Source: Solen grandis (Eukaryota; Mollusca; Bivalvia; Adapedonta; Solenidae). Taken from it: a stretch of 64,000 nt of DNA. Location of the stretch: NCBI GenBank assembly GCA_021229015.1, contig CM037777.1:27653002-27717001 (forward strand), in the 5' to 3' direction. The notes beneath the pieces are model-generated. The model ran no database searches and was not told the origin of the DNA. It was given only the letters and a program-made list of their open reading frames with translations. A program made the translations under genes and the position numbers. This document shows, in pieces, positions 35,016 to 45,500 of the stretch (positions are counted from its first letter, which is position 1; each line of letters opens with the position of its first letter).

Positions 35016-36281
35016 TTTCTGTGAGTAAAACCTTTGGAAAAAATACCAATGTATATATAAAACCATTATCATAACTGCGATAAGCAGTTTATTGTCATTT
35101 AAATAAATTTACAGTCGTCCAATGAGTTTATGCTGCCTAATGGGCGGAGCTTATTTCGGCGGCGGGTGATTACGTCATGTACTGCATGTAGTCTTTCAAA
35201 ATGTACCCAGTAATATTGTCTCTGAACCATGGCGTGTAACGTTACTGTCAAACGGGAGTTGATTCCATAACGCGAGGTCAACGGCAGAGATGTATGGTGT
35301 ACATGAAAAAATGTAAAAATGTTATCGTTTTTAATTTTATGGATTTATAGCAGCGCTCTGCTTCGCGTCGCTTGCGATAAATTCCACAAAATTTAAAATA
35401 TAAACGATAACGTATACATACAAGTCATGTACTATTATGTAATGGTGCACTCAGAACTAGTTAATGTAGTTGTCTTTATTATGGTGTTATGCTCAGCATA
35501 CAAGGGTAGTTCATTGACTAGTTAGTGTTAGTAAAAAAATTTGCGGCCGGATGTGATATCTTTTCATTTGTATGGCGTGAATAGCAGAGGGACAGCACCA
35601 TGTAGTTTGTTCATTTGTTCGGGTTTAACATCCCAAAGAAAGTGAAAAAGAAACAGTTTAGACATGCGTTACATGTATTATGTCCGAGAGCATGCATCTG
35701 GTAAACTGGGAAAAGTGGTTTATAATTAGCAAGAAACCGAACAAAAACAATATATTGGTGAATTAGAATTTCGACTGTTTTAAATCAAATGAAAGCTAGG
35801 TTTCGAAGAAAAGTAACTTTCTGTTTCTGAGTTTAACAGAACAGGAAATGAAACAAACTTTCTTGATAGAAGATTTCTTTCAAAGGCCGCCCGTTTCGAA
35901 TAATGGAAATCAATTTGATTGATACTTTGAAACTTCAATGAACTACATGCATTGTGAAATATAAAACTGTAAGTTAGAAATAATGAAAATGATTCCAGGT
36001 TACTGTAGCAAACCAGTAATGGGATTTCGGAACAGTCCGAAAAATGTTATCGATTTCAGCATATTATAGAAAAGATATTTTAATTTCTATCAATTTGCCT
36101 AATTTCAGAATGGCGCGAAGTCGTCAAGCGTAACACAACGCCATGCATGGCTTCTTGAAAATTTTAAAACATCGACTTCTTTTTAACCGAAAGTATACAT
36201 TTTGATAGCAAACTGCGAAAGTGATGACGTTGGCCAAGTACGTTGAGCTATGGGGTGCAGTGAAATTTTATATTGCGCTAA

Positions 36282-36308
<27 letters not shown>
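36282..36308. repeat. (CA)n microsatellite
   Basis: Thirteen CA units. Confidence 0.9.
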
Positions 36309-36312
<4 letters not shown>

Positions 36313-36394
36313 AAACAATAAAAATGATTATAGCAAAAGGAAAATGCGATACATGCAGACCAGCTACTATGTACAAATGACACTTATGTTTTAA

Positions 36395-36640
36395 GGGTAG
36401 AAGAAGATTAATCTATGGCGATCCAAGAAGCGACCAGCCATCGTACATCGTAGCTTGTTCTATAAAAAAAAACTCTGTCAAGGATGTGGTTTATTTGAAT
36501 TCAGGACTATTGCTGATGAGCTTAGTATTTCGTCCTCTTCTGTATTTGAAATAATAACGGATGAACTTTGCATGTCTACAGTTATTGGGAATTTAAGTAA
36601 ATGCAAGTCTTTAATGACTTTGAGCAAAAGAGCTTTAAAT
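36395..36640 (+). pseudogene. mariner-like transposase remnant (DNA-binding domain)
   Basis: One frame gives YGDPRSDQPS, the linker known in mariner transposases as D.RSGRPS. A shifted frame from about 36490 gives FRTIADELSISSSSVFEIIT then DELCMSTV, corresponding to the second helix-turn-helix and the following conserved LGM segment. The frameshift between them, and the absence of any catalytic domain downstream, show a dead fragment. Its 5' and 3' boundaries are unclear. Confidence 0.65.
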
Positions 36641-37443
36641 CCAAATCAAGGAAGCTTGCACCTGCAATGATGTCTTTTAAAGCATTTTAAGAAACACGAT
36701 TATAACTATGCATGGATCCTAAGACATTAAAGATCGTTCACCCAAGATACAAAAATTTGCTTGTTTTATTCACTTATGTATGTGGATAAAAAATAAGTTT
36801 CAAAAAAAAATTTAAAAAAAAAACAATAAAAAAAAGCATTACATATATATCAAGTGTGTGCATTTGTGACATACATGTATTGTCATGTAAAAACGCGACT
36901 GTAGATAGATATTTGACCAACCTTCTAATTCTGGCTTCCTCACTCGTTCTCTTTCTGGCTCCCATTAATAAATTACTAAAACAAATAAATATTATATATG
37001 TGGTAGTCTTATTTCTAAATAAGGTATGTATTTCATGCATTATTTGACAACCAATTTAATGATAGATATTGTTTTGTTCAAATGTTTATTTTCCAAGAAT
37101 GAAGCTATAAAAATCATAAGTTCGATTGAAACGGGAGTAAATAAGATAATTGACATATCATAACGTAATTTTTTATTTTTAGCATCAATTGATATATTTA
37201 TAAATTGATATATTTTTAAACAAAATAAATGCGACATCATCACATTAAAAACATTGTTCTCTCAGCGCCATATCAGCGCTTTGATTATCGAATCGAGCTT
37301 GGTTATTAATACAATAAAGATATTTTAAGCGTGGATTTTCATATAGCTCAAATATGTGTATTTAAACCAATCCTAATTCAAAGTCAGAAAATTCAAATAA
37401 ATTAAAACCATAACCCTATATTTCTGTGTAAAATATAGAACTG

Positions 37444-37447
<4 letters not shown>

Positions 37448-37481
<34 letters not shown>
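37448..37481. repeat. (AT)n microsatellite
   Basis: Seventeen AT units. Confidence 0.95.
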
Positions 37482-37486
<5 letters not shown>

Positions 37487-38782
37487 CTTAAGTTACAAGT
37501 GGTAAAGAATCATTAAATGTTTACCACTGTTTGTCTAATAAATTTTAGTTAAATCGATATAATTGCTTACTGACATCATGCATTAGAAACAAAGGGGTCT
37601 ATTCGTAATATGAGTTAGTGTATCGCGCCCGGACTTTCTTTTATGCAATGGTTTATCCTATCCTTGAGCACAAGGTCTAAAAATATACCGATAATAATCA
37701 GAAAATGATTGCTAGCCATTTCAGGAAAAAAAGAAGAAAGGTTATTTAAAACATTACAAGTTACGTCAATATATTTATTGCATATATTACACATATAAAA
37801 CTTAAGGAAATAACAACAAAATAATTTATTTATTAAATAATAAAATTAAACCGTATCTGTGCCACCCTAACTATTGCCTCATTTCAGGTACATCCGTTAC
37901 ATAAACAGCCAAGGAGCTAACTGTAAAACCATAACCACCTTAAGTCTCTGAGTATTGTATCAATCAATTAAAGAGGTTGTTCATATATAAGTTGGTAGAA
38001 ATTAACGTCTAGTCCTGAAAGGGGCTATAAACCGGGAGATCCTGGATTAATTATCGCGGTATAAATATTTACAATGTGAACTACTGAAGTGTGGATTTGA
38101 TATCAACATAACTATTGTTCAAACCGGACCTTGAGTTTTACATTACACAATGACTAACCGACGATCTTGCGCCGGTCCCGTCAATTTACCGTGTCCAGTT
38201 TTTAGCCAATCTCCACGCAGTTATCCCCCTTCATTCTTCGGATTCTTTTTCAATCTCCAAGCAGAGTTGTCGTTCGTTCCTCACATAACTTCTCTGCAAT
38301 GGGCTCAATGACAAGAATCTTGTCAAAACAGAGAACACTTATTAAACGTGGATTTAAGTTTATTTTAAGGATCAAAAGTATAAAAAAGATTGAATAAATA
38401 CTTGTTGAATCATCATAAAACGTGTGTAAAATATTAATATTGATTGTTATTATGGAAATATTTCATGCCTTATTTCGCCGATGGAAAAATGCCGCAAACG
38501 CTCGTCTGCAAATGTAAATATTTACAGGTTCAGCTGGATATCGTAATTCATGACCAGCTTTTTATTTTCATAATTTGTAATTTTGATGACCATTCCGATA
38601 AAGTTCAGTGGTGCTATTTATATACATTTCACAGTTTGTGGAGCCTATCTAGTCGTCCTTCAAATTAAATATTTGAACAACGGCCGGTCTGGGTGACGTC
38701 ATTTATTTGGTACTACTTTCAAATAGGATTTAGTCTGGTTCCCGTCGTACTATCCTACGTAAAAGTATAACATAGTGACATG

Positions 38783-38830
38783 GGGCAGGTAATCCAGGCT
38801 AAATAGGACTAAGACCACAATTACCTGCCC
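38783..38830. repeat. 11 bp hairpin upstream of NAA80
   Basis: gggcaggtaat (38783-38793) pairs with attacctgccc (38820-38830). In addition ggactaagaccac in the loop (38807-38819) recurs inverted as gtggtcttagtcc near 39256, so the stretch 38.78-39.27 kb may be a foldback element. Confidence 0.45.
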
Positions 38831-39443
38831 TTGGTTACCCTGTATCTGGATGTGCCTACACAGAAAATAGTTACCCTATTTAATGCTGAATTAAGGTGAG
38901 TTTTTGACTGAAAGACATGCAATACATGATTAAATCCTATAGAACACAGTTAAAATAGTCATAAAATGTCCAATTTGGAGGCCTTATTGCACAACAACCT
39001 TAAAAGTTGAGCATTGCTGAGAGGGGAATTTTTGAGAAAATTGGTGTGAAATGGCCGACCGGTGCAATAAATTCATACGTACAATAAATACCTTAAATAG
39101 GTCAAAAAGTAGTCAGGTGATCCCATGTTTAAAATGCACATAATTATTTCTCTTTAATAGATTTATCTAATTGGGGTAAGTTTGGATGTCAATTTCCCTT
39201 ACAGAGATTGTCATTTGTATATATGCTTATATAGGACATATAGTAAAATTCATCGTGGTCTTAGTCCAGATTTCTAAGCCCACTACAGAGGTGAATGTAA
39301 TGTAAGCCGATGTGAGCGAAGTAAGCGTGCAAGGGAGATCACTGTGTGGATTTTGGGTATTAGCATGTCCCGGGAAAGCGTTTTCCTGACGCAGATGAAA
39401 CCAGCAGTAACACAACTGTCGTTAATCCCCTTTTGCGGAAATT

Positions 39444-39535
39444 ATGGAACTTTTACCGCTACATACCGTTCCACAATATAAAAATGAATGTGCAGAAATC
39501 TTAAATGAGGAATGGAAAAGAAGTCTAACTGCTCG
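39444..39535 (+). CDS. NAA80: NAA80 exon 1
   Basis: ATG in attATGg, 30 codons plus two bases, donor gctcg|gtaagg, phase 2. The CG left over is completed by the A at 43868 to Arg31. It is too short to stand out as an ORF; found by looking for the missing N-terminal helix. Confidence 0.85.
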
Positions 39536-42500
39536 GTAAGGGAATTAAATGGAAACGCCGTTCGGACCTTCCTTATTTCGTACTCATTTTAACTTATTAT
39601 TACATTTGATAAAATGAGCTAAGTTAATTAAGGCCACAAATCATGATTGCATATATGTGCAACCATTAATTTAAGCTATAAAATATAACACATAGTCTTA
39701 TGAATGATAAAGTTATGCTTGTCTTCAATGCAGCACTTGTGTAATTAAGGTAGTAAAGGCTGCCACTGGAACCAAAAATCCATCTGTTGTGATGATTGTG
39801 AAACATGGTATCATACAAGGTGTATTCCAATGAATGATGATGTGTTCCTTCCATATACAAAACCTAATAATGATATCCCCTTCACATGCTTCTCCTGTGG
39901 TGTCCCAAATTTCTCCACAAGTCTTTTTGAGTCTGTGCCATCTGAATCTGTTGCATCAATAAACGCTCTCAGCACGAGTTCCGTTCACAGTAGTGATATC
40001 TCTGAACCTGCGAATCTCCAACCTGTCAGGGATCTCCAAGTCCAAATCTTCCAGTAGCTCTTTCAGCGAGATCTTCAGACCTTCCTGCTCAAGTCCAAAT
40101 AGAAAGGCTCCTCATAAGATCCAAACAAATAACATTAGGCTTGCTAGCCTAAATATACAAAGTGTCTCCAGCTTAAAGAAAAAAGCTGCCTTTTGGAACT
40201 TTCTTGAGTATACAAATTGTGATATTATATGTGGCTGTCCCTCTATTAATGATGCAGAAATACTCCCACCAAATTCCATTTACAAAGTCCACCGCAAAGA
40301 CTAAGGCCAGATGGATATGGAGGCAGTCTCATCCTTGTTATAGATGACATTCAATGTGAACGCGTCGAAGAAGACACATCATGCGATATTCTATTTCTTA
40401 AGTTGCACTGTATAAATAATGAATCACTGATAATTGGTTCGGCATATCGCCCTACAAATAATGATGAAAACTATGCATCAGATCTTTATAAAACCTTATC
40501 ATGTGTCTGTTCAAAATTCAGAAAGGCCACCATATGGATTACTGGTGATCTAAACTTTCCTGACATACAGTGGCAGAACAGTAGCATAATGGGCCATCAG
40601 TACAAAAAATCCATTAACAAACAATTTCTCCTCCTTGAATCAGAACTTGATCTTGCCCAAATTGTCAACTTCCCAACCAGAGGTAATAACACGCTTGATG
40701 TGTTCTTTTCTAATCGACCAGAACTGATTAACAGGTGTTCAGCCATACCAGGCATAAGTGATCACCACGCTATCTTCGTGGACTCAAATCTTTGTGCTCC
40801 TCGACACAAACAACCTAAATGCACAGTTCTCATGTGGGGGAAAGCAAACGCAGACATCATTAAGAGCAAATGCAAAACCCTTTCAGACCTACTCATTCAT
40901 TCAATCCAGAATACACCCAATATAAATATTATCTGGGATATCTTCAAAACTGGCTGCCACCAGATCTTGGAAGAAGAAGTCCCATCACGTCAAAGTGCCC
41001 AAAGGTTCAATCAGCCTTGGATCAGCAGAGACATCCGCCGACTAACAAGACTGAAGTGTGGCTGGTTCAGGAGAGCCAAGAAATCCAATTCCCCTACTGT
41101 TTGGGCCAAATATGCGAAAATCAAACGTAAAGCTCAATCAACCTGTAGGAGAGCCCATGAGACCCATGTAGCTACCATGTTAAGTGAGGACCATGCAAAC
41201 CCCAAAGTCTTCTGGAATTATATCAAATCCAGAAAGAAAGATAACTTTGGTGTGTCACCCTTAAAAAAAGATGGTGTCACTTACAACGCAGCTAAGCAGA
41301 AAGCTGATATACTAAATCAGCAGTTCACTTCTGTCTTCTCTAAAGAAGATGAGTCTGTTCAACCAACTCTTCCACCCAGTAAAACTCCCTCAGCAAGATC
41401 CATCTTAGTCACAGAACAAGGAGTACTAAAACTCCTACAGGGTCTAAAACCACATAAAGTTGCTGGCCCAGACAAGATTTCTTCTAGACTTCTGAAGCTT
41501 GCTGCTGTTGAACTTACTCCAGGACTCACCAGGTTCTTCCAGCTCTCTGTTGACCAAGGTAAAGTACCTTCTGACTGGAAAACGGCAATAGTTTCCCCAG
41601 TCTTCAAGAAGGGAAACCGCTCCATTCCTTCAAACTACCATCCAATTTCTCTAACTTCTGTAACATGCAAACTCTTAGAACACATCATCTTCAGTCACAT
41701 CATGTCACACTTTGATACTTTTCACATTCTTACTGATTTCTAGCATGGCTTTCGTAAGAGACGTTCATGTGACTCTCAGCTTATTCTCACAGTAAATGAT
41801 CTTGCCAAGGGCATCAACAAAAATCAGCAGAATGATGCCATCCTTTTAGACTTCAGTAAAGTATTTGATAAAGTCAGCCATTGCCGCCTCCTCCAAAAAC
41901 TTGACTATTATGGAATCCGGGGCTCCACCCATTCCTGGATAGCTGATTTCCTTTCATGTTGAACTCAACAGGTTGTCCTCGATGGTGCAAGTTCAGAGAT
42001 CTCATCAGTCACGTCTGGTGTCCCGCAGGGCAGTGTCCTTGGCCCGCTTCTTTTTCTGTTGTACATTAATGACCGCCCTTCACGAGTCACATCAACAGTC
42101 CGTCTGTTCGCAGATGACTGTCTGATGTACAGACTTATCAGAAATCACGATGACACCAGACAGCTCCAACACGATCTTGATTGCCTGCAGGCCTGGGAAC
42201 GTGAATGGCTCATGTCATTCAACCCCGATAAATGTGAAATCATCCACATCAGTAACAAACGAAATATTATTAATTCCACTTACACCATCCATGGCACTCA
42301 ACTAAAATGTTCAAACCAATCTAAATATCTTGGAGTCACTATTACACCAGATAGAAAACCCATATAAACAATATTACAAAAAAGGCTAACTCCACCATTT
42401 CTTTCATACGCAGAAATATAAAATCTAGTTCTCCCACTGCAAAGGCAACAGCCTATAAAACCTATGTCCGTCCCATATTGGAATATGCTTCCACTGTGTG

Positions 42501-45500
42501 GTCCCCATTTTCTGTCACTCATATAATCCATTTGGAAATGATCCAACGTAGAGTAGCTAGGTTTGTGAGGAACGACTACAGACGTACAAGCTCAGTCACA
42601 GCCATGCTTCATGAACTAAAATGGGACACTCTACAACACAGACGTGACATAGCTAGGGCCACCATGCTTTACAGAATAAAGCACAACCTTATTGATATTA
42701 TCCCAGATCCCCCACTACTACATTCCAGATCCACTAGACCCCATAATCAACAATTTATTCAAATACCATGCAGTAAATCCATCTACCAATACAGCTTCTT
42801 TCCATCTAGCCTTGTTCTCTGGAACCGCCTACCGCAAGATGCCATCAGCCAAACTACAATTGAGGGTTTTAAGGCTGTTCTGGCTGACAAAAGTGACATC
42901 CATTCATTCTAGACAATACCCTGTTTTTCTAGACAATACCCTGTTTTTCAACTTTTTAAAACTTTTTAACTTTTTGTACAAATATATATGTGTATGATTC
43001 TTTTAGATTAACATATCCCCTCTCAGCTACGCATGTATAGTCTTAGCCAAATCGCGAATATACTCTTCATAGAGTGAGGCGATCACTGAAGATGATGAAG
43101 TAAGAGTAACACGTAGAAGTAGAACTAATCCAAGACGATGATTCATATTTTTCTTGCATCATGTCAGTGACTCAGTGCTCCTAAGTACATGCTGTACCTT
43201 ACCCCAAAAGTGTGCTTTCATTGCCCCAGTTTAAAGAGTTAAGTTACACATCTCTTAGTCTAATTAGTCTCACAGAGAGGATACAAAACTTCAAGAAAAG
43301 CATACATTTTATCTTCGCTTTCAAATCTTAGTTGGAACTCTGTTATGTGAGTTGGAACTCTGTTATGTGTACTGCATTACATTATCAACCTGTCATACAT
43401 ATGATTCCACATTTGTGTTTGCTTTTTGAAGTTTATCAAGCTTATTCACCTTACTTAATACCATTTACACAGAGAAACAGACTTGGACATACTGTTATCT
43501 ATGCTATTTTTGGTTCTTTTCTTTGGCTAAAATCTCCATTTTGAGCCCATAATTCGCCACCAGACCAGTTACTGATTTTAACATTTCATCAGATTGAGCT
43601 TAAAGACTGGTACTGTGTCATATATTTAGCCGGTAAAAAGGAAACCTATTTATTTCTGAAATAATGAAAAGATTTTAATTTATAGAGATTGATTACCATA
43701 TACTGGATTGAAAATACATAATTATTAACCAGTGTACTTTTCAAACAATTACATAACTGTATAGTGCTGCTGGGGTGTATCTAAACTATCAGAATAGTAT
43801 CATGATAGTTGAAGACGATATCATTTGTACCTAATCACATGATTCTTGTCGTTTGCTGTCATTTCAGATTGCATAGTTTAGAGAAATCCCAAGACAACCT
43901 GCCAGTATGTTTAGTAATGCTGCATAAGACTGGCAGTGGACTAGAAGTCATTGGACACAGCAGACTTTCTGATGTGAGATGGCAGAATACAAAGTCTTGT
44001 CTTGTTGAATCTGGTAAGATTTCATTTCATACCCTCACACTTAAGAAAATGGGAGGGGAAGGGGGGGGAGAATAGATTTGCCCGGTGTCAGGAAAATGTG
44101 ACTGGGTGTGGTATCATGCCACATGTCTATGGCATGATCCTTCAGTGTAGCAGCACAATATCTATCTGAAGTAGACATACTGTCGGCAGGGCATTAAACC
44201 TTTTAAAAAATTCATATCCTGGTGTACTTGTAATCAGTTTTGATGATTGCTATTTTTACATATTTCAGTGGTTATAAGAAAGTCTGACAGAGGGAAAGGT
44301 TATGGCAGAATACTGATGGAAAAAACTGAGGATTTTGCCAAAAGGTAAATTAATAGTAGATATTTCTGCAAGTCTTTCATTTGATTTGCAGCCTGAAGTA
44401 AAGGAAAGGCAAAAATATTAACATATTTCTCCAGTTTCCTCCCTCAAACACTTTTTTTCTATTTTTTATGCTCACCGAAGGTGACGCATATAGTCGCCGC
44501 TTCGTCCGTCCGTTCGTCCGTCCGTCCGTCCGTCCGTCCGTCCGTCCGTCCGTCACACTTTCCTTGTCCGGACTATTTCACAGGAACTAACGGCTTGAAT
44601 TCAACGAAACTTTATGGGAAGCTTTATTACCAAGAGGAGATGCGCATATCGTCAGCATGACCCGATTCCTAAATTTTTCACAGAGTTATGGCCCATTGAC
44701 TTTTCGGCCTATAGTACATATTGCATTATTCTTGTCCGGGCTATTTCTCAGGAACTAATGGCTTGAATTAAACGAAACTTTATGGGAGCTTTATTACCAA
44801 GAGTAGATGCGCATATCGTCAGCATGACCCGATTCCTAAATTTTTCAAAGAGTTAAGGCCCCTTGACTTTTTGGCCTATAGTACATATTGCATGATTCTT
44901 GTCCGGGCTATTTCTCAGGAACTAATGGCTTGAATTCAACAAAACATTATGGGAAGCTTTATCACCAAGAGGAGATGCGCATATCGTCAGCATGACCCGA
45001 TTCCTAAATTTTTCAAAGAGTTAAGGCCCCTTGACTTTTTGGCCTATAGTACATATTGCATGATTCTTGTCCGGGCTATTTCTCAGGAACCAATGGCTTG
45101 AATTCAATGAAACTTTATGGGAAGCTTTATTACCAAGAGGAGATGTGCATATCAGAGTTATGGCCCCTTGACTTTTTGGCCTATAGTACATATTACATGA
45201 TTCTTGTCCGGGCTATTTCTCAGGAACTAATGGCTTGAATACAATGAAACTTTATGGGAAGCTTTATTACCAAGAGGAGATGCGCATATCATCAGCATGA
45301 CCCGATTCCTAAATTTTTCAAAGAGTTAAGGCCCATTGACTTTTTGGCCTATAGTACATATTGCATGATTCTTGTCCGGGCTATTTCTCAGGAACTAATG
45401 GCTTGAATTCAATGAAACTTTATGGGAAGCTTTATCACCAAGAGTAGATACGCATATCGTCGGCGTGACCTGGTTCCTCAATTTTTCACAGAGTTATGGC

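Larger units (their letters stand above)
35016..39443. other. Intergenic region between the two genes
   Basis: AT-rich, with a mariner remnant (36395-36640), microsatellites at 36282 and 37448, and a hairpin at 38783. A TGACGTCA CRE palindrome at 38694-38701 lies 740 bp upstream of the NAA80 start. Otherwise no gene is seen. Confidence 0.6.
39536..43867. other. NAA80 intron 1
   Basis: 4.3 kb, mostly occupied by one LINE (about 39.7-43.1 kb). A 19 bp exact tandem duplication (agttggaactctgttatgt) lies near 43331-43368. Confidence 0.8.
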
